Source of the DNA: Paludibacterium paludis | GTDB taxonomy: Bacteria > Pseudomonadota > Gammaproteobacteria > Burkholderiales > Chromobacteriaceae | Direction of reading: 5' to 3' | Length of the DNA stretch: 64,000 bases | NCBI RefSeq assembly: GCF_018802605.1 | Contig: NZ_CP069161.1 | Location: 1,922,001 to 1,986,000, forward strand | Shown here: positions 35,387 through 45,407 of the stretch, piece after piece | Layout of the letters: each line of letters starts with the position of its first letter | Numbering within the stretch: position 1 is the first letter of the stretch | The notes under the pieces: model-generated | Database searches by the model: none | Told to the model about the DNA's origin: nothing | Seen by the model: only the letters and a program-made list of their open reading frames with translations | Translations under genes and position numbers: made by a program

Positions 35387-37240
35387 TCAGTTCCGTGCGT
35401 CGAGCCGCGCGCGGATCGACATTTCGATACCCTTGGCGTCAAGGCCGCACTGCGCGAGCAGCAGCGCCGGGTCGCCATGCTCGACGTAGTCGTCCGGCAG
35501 CCCCAGCTGCAGCACGGGCACGGGAAGCCCCGCGGCGTGCAGCACTTCCAGACAGGCCGAACCCGCGCCGCCCATCACCACGTTTTCCTCGACGGTCACC
35601 AGCAGTTCATGGCTCGCGGCGAGCTCGCGGATCAGCCCGGCGTCGACCGGTTTGACAAAACGCATGTCGGCCACCGTGGCGCCGAGCGTTTCGGCCGCCT
35701 TGAGCGCCGGCGCGACCATGCTGCCGAACGCGAGGATGGCGACGCCCGATCCCTGGCGGCGCACCACGCCGCGGCCGACGGGCAGCGCGGTCATGGCCTC
35801 CTCGATCGCGGCGCCGGTGCCGGAACCGCGCGGATAGCGCACGGCGGTCGGCGTATCCAGGGTGAACGCGGTGTACAGCATCTGGCGGCATTCGTTTTCA
35901 TCGGACGGCGCCATGACCGTCATGTTGGGAATGCAGCGCAGGAAGGACAGGTCGAAGGCGCCGGCGTGGGTCGGACCGTCCGCGCCGACGAGCCCTGCGC
36001 GATCCAGCGCGAAGACCACGGGCAGGTTCTGCAGGGCCACGTCGTGAATGAGCTGGTCGTAGGCGCGCTGCAGGAAGGTCGAGTAGATGGCGACCACCGG
36101 CTTGACACCGTCGCAGGCAAGCCCGGCGGCGAAGGTGACCGCGTGCTGCTCGGCGATGCCCACATCGAAATAGCGATCGGGGTTTTCCTGTTCGAAACGC
36201 ACCATGCCCGAGCCTTCGCGCATCGCCGGCGTGATACCCACCAGCCGCTTGTCGAGGCGTGCCATGTCGCACAGCCAGTCGCCGAATACCTGGGTGTACG
36301 AAGGCTTGCCGCCCGATTTCGCGCTGGCGAGGCCGTTGGCCGGATCGAACTTGCTGACGCCGTGGTAGGCGACGGGGTCGTTCTCGGCCAGCTTGTAGCC
36401 CTGGCCCTTGCGGGTGACCACGTGCAGGAATTGCGGACCCTTGAGTTTCTTGATGTTCGACAGGGTGTCGATCAGCACGTCCAGGTCATGGCCGTCGATC
36501 GGCCCGAGGTAGTTGAAACCGAATTCCTCGAACAGCGTGCCGGGCGTGAACATGCCCTTGACGTGCTCCTCCACCTTGCTGGCGATTTCGCGCATCGGCG
36601 GAACGATGCCCAGTACCTTGTTGGAGCTGTGTTTCATCGCGGCATAGAACCGCCCGGACATCAGCTTGGCGAAGTAATGATTGAGCGCCCCGACGTTGGG
36701 GGAGATCGACATGTCGTTGTCGTTGAGCACGACGAGCATGTCGACGTCCATCGCGCCGGCGTTGTTGAGCGCTTCGAACGCCATGCCGGCGGTCATCGCG
36801 CCATCGCCGATCACGGCGATGCTCTTGCGGGGCAGTCCCTGTTGTCTGGCCGCCACGGCCATGCCGAGCGCCGCGCCGATCGAGGTGGACGAGTGGCCGA
36901 CGCCGAAGGTGTCGTAGTCGGATTCCTCGCGTTTGGGAAAGCCGGCGAGGCCATCCTTCTGGCGCATGGAACCCATGCGTTCGCGGCGTCCGGTGAGGAT
37001 CTTGTGCGGGTACGTCTGGTGGCCCACGTCCCAGACCAGCCGGTCTTCGGGGGTGTCGAACACGTAGTGCAGGGCAATGGTCAGTTCGATGCTGCCGAGG
37101 TTGGACGCGAAGTGCCCCCCGGTGCGGCTAACCGAATCGACCAGGAATTCGCGCAGTTCGCTGGCCAGTTGCGGCAGCTCCTGGCGGGACAAACGCTTCA
37201 GATCGGCCGGCGAGTTGATGGTTTCGAGCAGTGGATACAT
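35387..37240 (-). CDS. dxs: 1-deoxy-D-xylulose-5-phosphate synthase
   Basis: 617 residues. Thiamine-diphosphate enzyme that condenses pyruvate and glyceraldehyde 3-phosphate in the first step of the MEP isoprenoid pathway. The thiamine site is [18 protein letters not shown] with NDNDMSIS; the pyrimidine domain has [17 protein letters not shown] with the catalytic Glu and [18 protein letters not shown]. The first domain begins [20 protein letters not shown]. It is preceded by ispA (21 nt gap), so supply and prenyl elongation are coupled. Confidence 0.96.
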   Translation of the reverse strand: MYPLLETINSPADLKRLSRQELPQLASELREFLVDSVSRTGGHFASNLGSIELTIALHYVFDTPEDRLVWDVGHQTYPHKILTGRRERMGSMRQKDGLAGFPKREESDYDTFGVGHSSTSIGAALGMAVAARQQGLPRKSIAVIGDGAMTAGMAFEALNNAGAMDVDMLVVLNDNDMSISPNVGALNHYFAKLMSGRFYAAMKHSSNKVLGIVPPMREIASKVEEHVKGMFTPGTLFEEFGFNYLGPIDGHDLDVLIDTLSNIKKLKGPQFLHVVTRKGQGYKLAENDPVAYHGVSKFDPANGLASAKSGGKPSYTQVFGDWLCDMARLDKRLVGITPAMREGSGMVRFEQENPDRYFDVGIAEQHAVTFAAGLACDGVKPVVAIYSTFLQRAYDQLIHDVALQNLPVVFALDRAGLVGADGPTHAGAFDLSFLRCIPNMTVMAPSDENECRQMLYTAFTLDTPTAVRYPRGSGTGAAIEEAMTALPVGRGVVRRQGSGVAILAFGSMVAPALKAAETLGATVADMRFVKPVDAGLIRELAASHELLVTVEENVVMGGAGSACLEVLHAAGLPVPVLQLGLPDDYVEHGDPALLLAQCGLDAKGIEMSIRARLDARN

Positions 37241-37261
37241 AGCAGTCAGTCGGTTTGTCTT

Positions 37262-38158
37262 TCAGAAGGAACGCGCCACGATGTAATCGGCCAGCGCCCG
37301 GAGGCGCGAGGCATCGTCGCCAAAGCGCTGCAGCGCGGCGAACGCGTCGTCGCGCAGGTCGCGGGCGAACTGCCTGGCCTGACCGAGGCCCATCAGGCTC
37401 ACGTAAGTCGGTTTGTCGTTGGCCGCGTCCTTGCCCGCAGTCTTGCCGAGCGTGGCGGTATCGGCTTCGCAGTCGAGCACATCGTCGACCACCTGGAAGG
37501 CGAGGCCCATGCGCTTGGCGAAATGATCGAGCGATGCCGCCTCATCGGTGGCGAGCGTACGTCCACCCATGGCCCCGAGCACCACCGAGGCGCGGATCAG
37601 CGCGCCGGTCTTGAGCAGGTGCATGTACTCCAGTTCGGGCTGGGAAAGCGCCTTGCCGACGCTGGAGAGGTCGATCCCCTGTCCGCCGCACATGCCGGCG
37701 TGGCCGGAGGCGCGGGCGAGGCGGGACACCATCGCGAGCTGAACGGATGGCGCGATGCCGTCCATGGGGTCGGCGATGACTTCGAAGGCGAGGGTTTGCA
37801 ACGCGTCCCCGGCGAGCAGCGCCGTGGCCTCGTCGAACGCGATATGGCAGGTCGGTTTGCCGCGCCGCAGGGTGTCGTTGTCCATGGCCGGCATGTCGTC
37901 ATGCACCAGCGAATAGGCATGAATCATTTCGAGCGCGGCGGCGATCCGGTCGAGGTGCTCCGGTTTCGCGCCGGTGAGTTCGCCCGCCGCGTGCGCGAGC
38001 AGGGCGCGCACGCGCTTGCCGCCGCCAAGCGTGGCGTAGCGCATCGCCTCGTGCAGGGCGGCGGGCGCCCGTGCCGGGTCTGGCAGCAGGGAGTCCAGGG
38101 CGGCTTCGGTGCGCTGCTGGATGGCGGTCATCCAGCCGGTGAAGGAATCAGGCGCCAT
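37262..38158 (-). CDS. ispA: Farnesyl diphosphate synthase (polyprenyl synthetase)
   Basis: 298 residues, all-helical. The first Asp-rich motif is LVHDDMPAMDNDTLRRG and the second VVDDVLDCEAD; GGKRVRALL binds the pyrophosphate. The residue pattern before the first motif (MIHAYSLVHDD) fits short-chain IspA, making C15 product. Start 38158 overlaps the xseB stop by 11 bp. Confidence 0.94.
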   Translation of the reverse strand: MAPDSFTGWMTAIQQRTEAALDSLLPDPARAPAALHEAMRYATLGGGKRVRALLAHAAGELTGAKPEHLDRIAAALEMIHAYSLVHDDMPAMDNDTLRRGKPTCHIAFDEATALLAGDALQTLAFEVIADPMDGIAPSVQLAMVSRLARASGHAGMCGGQGIDLSSVGKALSQPELEYMHLLKTGALIRASVVLGAMGGRTLATDEAASLDHFAKRMGLAFQVVDDVLDCEADTATLGKTAGKDAANDKPTYVSLMGLGQARQFARDLRDDAFAALQRFGDDASRLRALADYIVARSF

Positions 38159-38381
38159 TCGCGATATCCAGGGGTTTGAGCTCGTCTTTTTCGAGAATCT
38201 TCAGTTGTTGTTCGGCATCGCCAAGCTTGGTCTGACAGAACTTCACCAGCTCGATGCCTTGCTTGTAGGTCGTCAGCGCCGTTTCCAGCGGCAGGTCGCC
38301 GTTTTCCATTTCCCGGATCAGATCCTCGAGTTGCGCGAGGGCGGTTTCGAAGCTGGCCGGGGCTTTGGCGGATTTGGCCAT
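38148..38381 (-). CDS. xseB: Exodeoxyribonuclease VII small subunit
   Basis: 77 residues: ASFETALAQLEDLIREMENGDLPLETALTTYKQGIELVKFCQ is the complete XseB helical hairpin, which binds the large subunit XseA. The enzyme degrades single-stranded DNA. AAGGA 8 nt upstream fixes ATG 38381; the in-frame extension to 38459 has no such site. First gene of the xseB-ispA-dxs operon. Confidence 0.93.
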   Translation of the reverse strand: MAKSAKAPASFETALAQLEDLIREMENGDLPLETALTTYKQGIELVKFCQTKLGDAEQQLKILEKDELKPLDIANGA

Positions 38382-38575
38382 GGCGGGTTTCCTTGATGTC
38401 ATTGCCGTTTCGGCAGCCATTTTATGCGCATTCCCACGGCCTGTCAGCGCGTGTTGCACAATTCATGCGCGCGCTTCGCGGGGCGGGGCGGGTGACGCGG
38501 CCACGCGATAGGCAAGGCGGAGGAAAACAGTGAGAATGCCTGTCATGTTCCGCAACCGGCAAAGGCTTCCGACCC

Positions 38576-39409
38576 ATGTCACACCCAAAAACCATTCTGA
38601 TCACCGGCGCTTCCAGCGGCATCGGCCATTGTGTCGCGCACGGACTCGCCGCCCGAGGCTGGCGTGTGTTCGCGACCTGCCGCAAGCCGGAGGATACCGC
38701 CCGGCTTCTCGCCGAAGGACTCGAGGCGCTGACGCTCGACGTGGACGACAGCGACGCCATCGCGGCGACGGTCGCCACGGTGCTCGAACGCACCGGAGGG
38801 CGTCTGGACGCGCTGTTCAACAATGCCGGTTACGGCCAGCCCGGCGCGGTCGAGGACATCCCGCGCGAGGCGCTGCGGCGCCAGTTCGAGACCAACCTTT
38901 TCGGCGCCTGGGAGCTGACGGCCCGGGTGCTGCCGGCGATGCGCCGGCAAGGCGGTGGCCGCTTGCTGTTCAACAGCTCCATTCTCGGCTTCGCCGCCAT
39001 GAAATGGCGCGGCGCCTACAACGCCAGCAAGTTCGCGATGGAGGGTTTGTGCGATACGCTCAGGCTGGAACTGGCCGGCACCGGCATCCACGTCAGTCTG
39101 ATCGAACCCGGGCCGATTGAAAGCCGGTTTCGCCCCAACGCGCTCGCGCAGTTTCTGAAACATGTCGACCACCAAAACAGCGTGCATGCCGAGGCCTACC
39201 GCGGGCAGCTTGCGCGCCTCACGCGCGAAGGGCATGCCGCTCCGTTCACGCTGCCGGCCTCGGCGGTGCTCGAGGCGGTGATCCGGGCACTGGATGCTGC
39301 CCGTCCTGCGGCGCGTTACCGGGTCACCACGCCGACGCGGGTATTCTGGTACCTGAAGCGCTGGTTGCCGACGCGCTGGTTCGATGCCCTGACCGGACGG
39401 GCGGCCTGA
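38576..39409 (+). CDS. SDR-family NAD(P)-dependent oxidoreductase
   Basis: 277 residues. The coenzyme motif TILITGASSGIGHCVAHGLA, the NNAGYGQPGAVED strand, the catalytic Ser in LLFNSSILGFAAM and Tyr/Lys in YNASKFAMEG define a classical short-chain dehydrogenase. EPGPIESRF follows. The C-terminus (TPTRVFWYLKRWLPTRWFDAL) matches the YbbO-like aldehyde/retinol-type reductases. Substrate unknown. It is divergent from xseB, with 194 bp between starts. Confidence 0.85.
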   Translation: MSHPKTILITGASSGIGHCVAHGLAARGWRVFATCRKPEDTARLLAEGLEALTLDVDDSDAIAATVATVLERTGGRLDALFNNAGYGQPGAVEDIPREALRRQFETNLFGAWELTARVLPAMRRQGGGRLLFNSSILGFAAMKWRGAYNASKFAMEGLCDTLRLELAGTGIHVSLIEPGPIESRFRPNALAQFLKHVDHQNSVHAEAYRGQLARLTREGHAAPFTLPASAVLEAVIRALDAARPAARYRVTTPTRVFWYLKRWLPTRWFDALTGRAA

Positions 39410-39687
39410 GTCGGGCGGCGTGCTTTATGATGTATTCATGTTGTATTTTGTATTCTATATACGCAAGAGATCTAAAAAAATCGTCAACAGATGTTGCGTA
39501 AAGAAACCGTCATGGATTTTAATGCGACATGCATCAACGTGGGAACGTCCGTCCCGGTGGTGCCGATAATAGAGAGATAACACGCCGTCAGACTCCCCGG
39601 CGAGGGAGCTTTAGAGGATAACCGGCCAAAGGCGCCCGAACAGCCTGCGCCGTATCCCGACCGCACGTCCAAAGGAGAAATAGCTCA

Positions 39688-41466
39688 ATGAGCATGAAAC
39701 GACATGTCGCCGTGGCGCTGCTGGCCATAGGCGTCGGCTCGACGCTGCACGCCGCCGACATGAACAAGGTGCTGCACGACTCGTTCATCGCCCCGGAAAC
39801 CGGTTTCGATCCGGCCAAGGTGTCGGATGTCTATTCTTCCAGTGTCAACGAAAACCTTTTCGATCCGCTGCTGACCTATGACTATCTGGCCCGTCCCGCC
39901 AAACTCATTCCCAATACCGTGACGGCGATGCCCGACATCAGCGCCGACGGGAAGACCGTGACGATGCGGATCAAGCCCGGCATCTATTTCGCGCCGGATC
40001 CGGCCTTCAAGGGCAAGAAGCGAGAGCTGACCGCGGCGGACTATGTGTATTCCTTCAAGCGGGTGGCCGATCCGCTGGTCGGCTCGCCATCCAGTTACCT
40101 GGTGCGCGGCAAGTTCGTCGGTCTCGATGAGTTGGTCGCCAAGGCCAAGGGCGGCCGGCTCGATTACGACACGCCGATCGAAGGCCTCAAGGCGCTCGAC
40201 CGCTACACTCTGCAGATGAAACTGGTCGAACCCACCCCGGGACTCAAGTACATGCTGGCCATGCCGCATCTGAGCGCCGTGGCGCGCGAGGTCATCGAGG
40301 CGTACGGCACCAATACCAACGCCCATCCGGTCGGCACCGGGCCGTACATGCTCGCCCAGTGGAAGCCCGGCACCCATATTTCCCTGGTGGCCAATCCCAA
40401 TTTCCGCAAGGTGGTGTTCAATTACACCGACAACACCACACCCGTGGCGCACCGGGTCGCCAGCGAAATGAACGGCAAGCTGATGCCGCAGATCGGCCGC
40501 ATCGAGATATCGGTGATTCAAGAGGAACAGCCGCGCTGGCTGGCGTTCCGCAGCGGACAGCTGGATCTTGTCACCGTTCCCCAGCCGGCGGTGCGTCGCG
40601 CGCTGATCCTCGATCCGAAGAATCCTTGGCGCGTCGCGCTCAAGCCGGAACTGAAGAACAAGGGCGTCCAGTTTTCGCGCTACCTGGAGTCCGAAGTCAC
40701 GTTTTATCCGTTCAACATGAAGCACCCGGTGATCGGCGGGCTGAGCAAAGAGCGCATCGCGTTGCGTCGCGCCATCGCGATGTCGTTCAACACCCGGGAA
40801 ACCATCAGCGACATCCGCCGCAACCAGGCCGTCCAGGTGCAGAGCCTCATTCCGGCCAACGTGGCCGGCCACAATCCTGGCATGCGGGTGCGTCATCCGT
40901 ACGATCCGGCGCTGGCGAACGCCTTGCTCGACCGGGTCGGCTACCGGATCGGCGCCGACGGGTACCGTACCCAGCCGGACGGCAAACCGCTGGTGATCGA
41001 TTTCGTCACCGGCCCCACGGCGATCGACAAGCAGTGGAACGAGTACTGGCAGAAGGCCTTCGATCTGATCAAGATCCGGGTCAATTTCCGGGTCATGCAG
41101 TGGAACGAACAGCAGAAGGTGATCCGCGAGTGCTCCTACGGCATGGCTGGTGGCGCATGGCTCGCCGATTATCCCGACGGCGACAATTTCGTGATGCTGC
41201 TGTACGGCAAGAACGTGGGCGATTCGAATTACGCCTGCTACCAGTCGCCGCGTTACGACAAGCTTTACGAAGCCTCGCAGCGCCTTCCGGACGGTCCGGA
41301 GCGCGACAAGCTGTTCGACCAGATGGACCTGGTCGCTTCCGGCGAAACCCCCTGGGTGTATGGCGATACGCGCTTCAAGAACTACCTGTCGCAGCGCTGG
41401 GTGCGCGGATTCGTGCCGCACCCGGTGTTCAATGTGGCATGGCGCTTCATCGACATCCAGAAATAA
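39688..41466 (+). CDS. Peptide ABC transporter substrate-binding protein (SBP family 5)
   Basis: 592-residue periplasmic protein with signal peptide (MSMKRHVAVALLAIGVGSTL then HAAD). Family 5 landmarks are the N-terminal NENLFDPLLTYDY with PNTVTAMPDISADGKTVTMRIKPGIYF, ADYVYSFKRVADP, THPVGTGPY-like AHPVGTGPYMLAQW and the C-terminal ADYPDGDNFVMLLYG. It delivers oligopeptides or a related ligand to the permeases encoded next. AAGGAG lies 10 nt before the ATG. First gene of a four-gene operon; its 278-bp upstream gap is AT-rich near 39425-39480 and likely holds the promoter. Confidence 0.9.
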   Translation: MSMKRHVAVALLAIGVGSTLHAADMNKVLHDSFIAPETGFDPAKVSDVYSSSVNENLFDPLLTYDYLARPAKLIPNTVTAMPDISADGKTVTMRIKPGIYFAPDPAFKGKKRELTAADYVYSFKRVADPLVGSPSSYLVRGKFVGLDELVAKAKGGRLDYDTPIEGLKALDRYTLQMKLVEPTPGLKYMLAMPHLSAVAREVIEAYGTNTNAHPVGTGPYMLAQWKPGTHISLVANPNFRKVVFNYTDNTTPVAHRVASEMNGKLMPQIGRIEISVIQEEQPRWLAFRSGQLDLVTVPQPAVRRALILDPKNPWRVALKPELKNKGVQFSRYLESEVTFYPFNMKHPVIGGLSKERIALRRAIAMSFNTRETISDIRRNQAVQVQSLIPANVAGHNPGMRVRHPYDPALANALLDRVGYRIGADGYRTQPDGKPLVIDFVTGPTAIDKQWNEYWQKAFDLIKIRVNFRVMQWNEQQKVIRECSYGMAGGAWLADYPDGDNFVMLLYGKNVGDSNYACYQSPRYDKLYEASQRLPDGPERDKLFDQMDLVASGETPWVYGDTRFKNYLSQRWVRGFVPHPVFNVAWRFIDIQK

Positions 41467-41526
41467 CACTTGATGCCGTCCGCGCCAATGCGGATCCATC
41501 CAACGACTCGACCGGGATAGCACATC

Positions 41527-42465
41527 ATGTCCGCCTATATCATTCGCCGTTTGCTGCAGATGATCCCGACCCTGCTCGGGGTCATGCTGCTGGTATTCAC
41601 ACTCTTCACGCTGGTGGGGGGCGATCCGTCCTACATTCTCGCCGGCAAGCACCTGACCGCCGACGTGCTGGCCAATATCCGCGCCCAGCTCGGCCTCGAC
41701 AAGTCGCTCCCCGAGCAATTCATGATTTTTGTCAGGCAGGTGCTGACGCTCGACTTCGGCACGTCCTGGGCGACCCAGCAGCCGGTGTCCGATATCATCA
41801 CTTCGCGCATCGGACCCTCCCTGACCCTGACCGGGTCGCTGCTGGTGGTCGATCTGCTGGTCGCCATTCCGCTGGCCGCCACGGTGGCCTATTTCCGCGG
41901 CGGGCTCACCGACCGCATCGTCACCATCGCCTGCACGGTGGCGATGTCGATCAGCGCGTTGGTCTACATCATCGCCGGCCAGTATTTTCTCGCCTACAAG
42001 CTGGAGCTGTTTCCGGTGCGCGGCTGGAGCGACTCCTTCCTCGTCAATCTGCTGGTGTACGTGCCCTTGCCATTGCTGATGGGACTGATGGTGTCGCTGG
42101 GGCCGGACATCCGTTTCTACCGCAGCTTCTTCCTTGAGGAAATGAATCACGACTACGTGCGCACCGCGCGCGCCAAGGGATTGTCGGAACGGAAAGTGAT
42201 GCTCAAGCATGTGCTGCGCAACGCGATGATTCCGGTGGTGACCACCGTGATGATGTCGCTGCCGTTCATGATGATCGGCGCCCTGGTGCTGGAAAACTTC
42301 TACGGGATTCCCGGCATGGGCAACGAAGTGGTCCTGGCGGTCAACAAGAGCGATTTTCCGGTGATCAAGGCGGTGACGATCTATATCGCCATCGCCACCA
42401 TGGTGTTCAACCTGCTGGCCGATCTGGTGTACAAACTGATCGACCCGCGCGTCCAACTCAAATAA
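41527..42465 (+). CDS. Peptide ABC transporter permease (OppB/DppB family)
   Basis: 312 residues, six helices. It begins SAYIIRRLLQMIPTLLGVML, the OppB-type start, and has the cytoplasmic EAA-like loop HDYVRTARAKGLSERKVMLKHVLRNAMIPVV and the end DLVYKLIDPRVQLK. Forms the membrane channel with the following permease. Confidence 0.92.
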   Translation: MSAYIIRRLLQMIPTLLGVMLLVFTLFTLVGGDPSYILAGKHLTADVLANIRAQLGLDKSLPEQFMIFVRQVLTLDFGTSWATQQPVSDIITSRIGPSLTLTGSLLVVDLLVAIPLAATVAYFRGGLTDRIVTIACTVAMSISALVYIIAGQYFLAYKLELFPVRGWSDSFLVNLLVYVPLPLLMGLMVSLGPDIRFYRSFFLEEMNHDYVRTARAKGLSERKVMLKHVLRNAMIPVVTTVMMSLPFMMIGALVLENFYGIPGMGNEVVLAVNKSDFPVIKAVTIYIAIATMVFNLLADLVYKLIDPRVQLK

Positions 42466-42487
42466 GCCATCATCCCGAGGATCTATC

Positions 42488-43546
42488 ATGACTGCATCTG
42501 TACACACTGCGCCGGGGATGGCCGCTCCGGTATCGAAAAGCCTCTGGGCGCTGGGCTGGCAGCGCCTCAAACGCAACAAGGTCGGTTTTGTCTCGCTGTG
42601 GGTGGTCGCCCTGTACCTGGCGATCGCGATTGGCGGGTGGTTCAATCTGCTTGGCGGCGGCTGGTCCCGGGAGATCGCGGTGCCCTACGCGCCGCCGTCG
42701 TGGGCGGCGACCGCCGAAACCGAACAGCTATCGTCCGATGTCACGGCATCGGGCGGTGACGCTTCCGCGCCGATCGTGAGTCTCGCTCCCGAGGACGATC
42801 CGATCGGCAAGGAACTGGCCGCCGCGCGCAAGGAAGCCGGCAAATACGCGCTTCCCGAGGTCGACAAGCGCGAATCCCTGCCGTTCGGCGCGGATCTGCG
42901 CGGCCGCGACGTGCTGGAAAAAACCCTCAAGGGCACGTCCACGTCGATTTTCGTGGGGGTGTTCGGCGCGGTTCTGGCCATTCTGCTCGGCACCGTGATG
43001 GGCGCGGTCTCCGGTTACTTCGGCGGTCGCACCGATGACTGCCTGACCTGGTTCTACAGCGTGTTCACCTCGGTGCCCGACATGCTGTTGCTGCTGTCGT
43101 TCGCGGCGGTGTCCGGCCGCGGGGTGACCACCATCATCATGGTGATGGCGCTGACCAGCTGGACCGGCACCTACCGTCTGGTGCGCGCCGAATACCTGAA
43201 ACTGAAAAACCGCGAATACGTGCAGGCCGCCAGCGCCATCGGCGCAAGCCATACCCGGCGCATGTTCGTGCATATCCTGCCGAATATTTCCCACCTCCTG
43301 CTCGTGCAGTTCTCGCTGATGACCGTGGCGCTGATCAAGTACGAGGCCATCCTGTCCTTCCTCGGCTTCGGCGTCGGCGTGCGCCAGGTCAGCCTCGGTT
43401 CGATGCTGGCCGAAGCGCCCACCGAGCTGGTGCAGGGCTACTGGTGGCAGATGCTCGCGGTCACCCTCGCCATGTCGGTGCTGGTGACAGCGTTCAGCCT
43501 GCTCGTGGATGCCCTGCGCGACGCGCTGGATCCGAAAGTGAAATGA
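42488..43546 (+). CDS. Peptide ABC transporter permease (OppC/DppC family)
   Basis: 352 residues. After the first helix it has an extended, Glu/Asp/Ala-rich periplasmic segment (about residues 65-140), longer than in typical DppC. The core has HAS-like DLRGRDVLEKTLKGTSTSIFVGVFGAVLAI, the EAA loop EYVQAASAIGASHTRRMFVHILPNI and the end DALRDALDPKVK. It lies 22 nt after the OppB-type gene. Its stop overlaps a possible ATG (43543) of the ATPase gene. Confidence 0.9.
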   Translation: MTASVHTAPGMAAPVSKSLWALGWQRLKRNKVGFVSLWVVALYLAIAIGGWFNLLGGGWSREIAVPYAPPSWAATAETEQLSSDVTASGGDASAPIVSLAPEDDPIGKELAAARKEAGKYALPEVDKRESLPFGADLRGRDVLEKTLKGTSTSIFVGVFGAVLAILLGTVMGAVSGYFGGRTDDCLTWFYSVFTSVPDMLLLLSFAAVSGRGVTTIIMVMALTSWTGTYRLVRAEYLKLKNREYVQAASAIGASHTRRMFVHILPNISHLLLVQFSLMTVALIKYEAILSFLGFGVGVRQVSLGSMLAEAPTELVQGYWWQMLAVTLAMSVLVTAFSLLVDALRDALDPKVK

Positions 43547-43560
43547 TGAGGGACGGAAAA

Positions 43561-45264
43561 ATGGCACAAGACACCCTGCTGTCGATCAAGAATCTGAAAA
43601 TCGATTTCCGTCTGGAAAACGGCGAGCGCTTCGAAGCGCTCAAAGGCATCAGTTTCGATATTCCCAAAAACCGCACGGTGGCACTGGTCGGCGAATCCGG
43701 CTCGGGCAAGTCGGTGACCTCCATGGCGGTCATGCGGCTGCTGCCGCCGAACAATACCGAGATCGATCCGGCCAGCGAAATCCGCTTTAACGGCAAGAAT
43801 CTGCTCGCCATGAGTCCTGCCGAGCTGCGTGCCTTGCGCGGCAAGGACATCGCGATGATTTTCCAGGAGCCGATGAGCTCGTTGAATCCGGTGTTCACCG
43901 TCGGCGACCAGATTGCCGAGACGCTGATGCTGCATGGACGGCTTGGCCGCGCCGCCGCGAAACGCCGGGTTGTCGAATTGCTCACCGAAGTGGGGCTTCC
44001 CGAGCCGGCGAAGAAGGCCAACGCGTATCCGCACCAGTTGTCCGGCGGCCAGCAACAGCGGGTGATGATCGCCATGGCGATCGCCTGCGAACCGAAACTG
44101 CTGATCGCGGACGAACCGACCACGGCGCTGGATGTGACGATCCAGAAGCAGATTCTGGAGCTGATCGCCAAGTTACAGAAGAAGCATGGCATGTCCGTGC
44201 TGTTCATCACGCACGATCTGGGCGTGGTCGGCGAATTCGCCGACGAGGTGGTGGTGATGCGCCACGGCGTGATCCGCGAATCGGGCAGCGTCACGCAGAT
44301 TTTTCAGGCGCCGAAGGACGCGTACACCAAGGCGCTGCTCAACTGCCGCCCGCATCTGGACCGCCGTCCGATGCGCCTGGCGGTGATCGACGATTTTCTC
44401 CGGGAGGGCGGCTATGTGGAGCCAGCCGAGCGTTTGCGCGGTTATGCGCCGGATGACGAAATCGTGCTGGACGTGCAGGGCCTCGGCAAAACCTTCGAGA
44501 CGCGCGAGGGTTTGTTCGGCAAGAGCGTGTTCGATGCGGTCAAGGACGTGTCGTTCAAGCTCGCGCGCGGCAAGACGCTCGGCATTGTCGGCGAATCGGG
44601 CTCGGGCAAGACCACGGTCGGCCTGACGCTGGTACGCCTGCATCAGGCGACGGCGGGCAAGGCGCTGTTCCATGGCAAGGATCTCTTGGCCATGTCCGCC
44701 CGGGAGTTTCAGGAGTACAAGCGGCGCATCCAGATCATTTTCCAGAACCCCTACGCGTCGCTCAATCCGCGTTTCACCGTCGCGCAGATCCTCACCGAGC
44801 CGATGATGCTGCATGGCATCGGCGCCAGCCAGAATGAGCGGCTGGCCATGGCGCGCGAGCTGCTCGACCGCGTGGGGCTCGCCGAAAACGCCATGTTCAA
44901 GTACCCCCACGAGTTTTCCGGGGGGCAGCGGCAGCGTATCGCCATCGCCCGTTGCCTGACCATGAAACCGGAAGTGCTGATCTGCGACGAATCGGTGTCG
45001 GCGCTCGATGTGTCGGTGCAGGCGCAGGTGCTGAACCTGCTGCAGGATCTGCAGGACGAGTTCAAGCTGTCCTATCTGTTCATCTCGCACGACCTGGCCG
45101 TGGTCAAGCACATTTCCGATCAGGTGATGGTGATGAGCAAGGGGGCCGTGGTCGAGCAGGCCGACGCCGACGACATTTATCTGCGGCCGACCCAGGACTA
45201 CACGCGGCGCCTGCTGTCGTCGATTCCGCAGGGGTTGAGGCCCGAAATGTTCGCCGCCGTGTGA
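43561..45264 (+). CDS. Peptide ABC transporter fused ATP-binding protein (OppD-OppF fusion)
   Basis: 567 residues with two complete ATPase domains. N-terminal: Walker A GESGSGKSVT, signature LSGGQQQRVMIAMAI, Walker B LLIADEPTTALD. C-terminal: GESGSGKTTVG, FSGGQRQRIAIARCL, LICDESVSALD. This one-chain arrangement is that of YejF/DdpDF-type importers, so one protein powers both permeases. ATG 43561 has GAGGGA upstream. Note the second Walker B reads DES rather than DEP. A terminator follows. Confidence 0.92.
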   Translation: MAQDTLLSIKNLKIDFRLENGERFEALKGISFDIPKNRTVALVGESGSGKSVTSMAVMRLLPPNNTEIDPASEIRFNGKNLLAMSPAELRALRGKDIAMIFQEPMSSLNPVFTVGDQIAETLMLHGRLGRAAAKRRVVELLTEVGLPEPAKKANAYPHQLSGGQQQRVMIAMAIACEPKLLIADEPTTALDVTIQKQILELIAKLQKKHGMSVLFITHDLGVVGEFADEVVVMRHGVIRESGSVTQIFQAPKDAYTKALLNCRPHLDRRPMRLAVIDDFLREGGYVEPAERLRGYAPDDEIVLDVQGLGKTFETREGLFGKSVFDAVKDVSFKLARGKTLGIVGESGSGKTTVGLTLVRLHQATAGKALFHGKDLLAMSAREFQEYKRRIQIIFQNPYASLNPRFTVAQILTEPMMLHGIGASQNERLAMARELLDRVGLAENAMFKYPHEFSGGQRQRIAIARCLTMKPEVLICDESVSALDVSVQAQVLNLLQDLQDEFKLSYLFISHDLAVVKHISDQVMVMSKGAVVEQADADDIYLRPTQDYTRRLLSSIPQGLRPEMFAAV

Positions 45265-45284
45265 CGGTGCCCCGGGATATTGAC

Positions 45285-45311
45285 AACGCCGGCCTGCGTG
45301 CCGGCGTTTTA
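45285..45311 (+). terminator. Intrinsic terminator of the peptide importer operon
   Basis: AACGCCGGC (45285-45293) pairs perfectly with GCCGGCGTT (45300-45308), six-base loop, ending TTTT. It lies 20 nt after the stop codon. Confidence 0.85.
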
Positions 45312-45407
45312 TTTGCGCCGGCGGCAGACCCGGGTTTAGGATTGCGCCGATAAGGCCGCGCGCGGCGATGACGTACCCTGACACGGTTAATCGTTTCGGG
45401 AGGCGCC

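Noticed and set aside
35315..38179. 954-codon plus-strand frame opposite dxs and ispA
   Set aside because: It lies antisense to dxs and ispA, which have clear motifs; long antisense frames arise from high-GC codon bias. Its protein is low in hydrophobic order and rich in His/Gly/Arg.
39685..42645. 986-codon minus-strand frame opposite the peptide importer genes
   Set aside because: Mirror of two well-supported genes; composition rich in His, Gln, Arg and Asp as expected for an antisense shadow.
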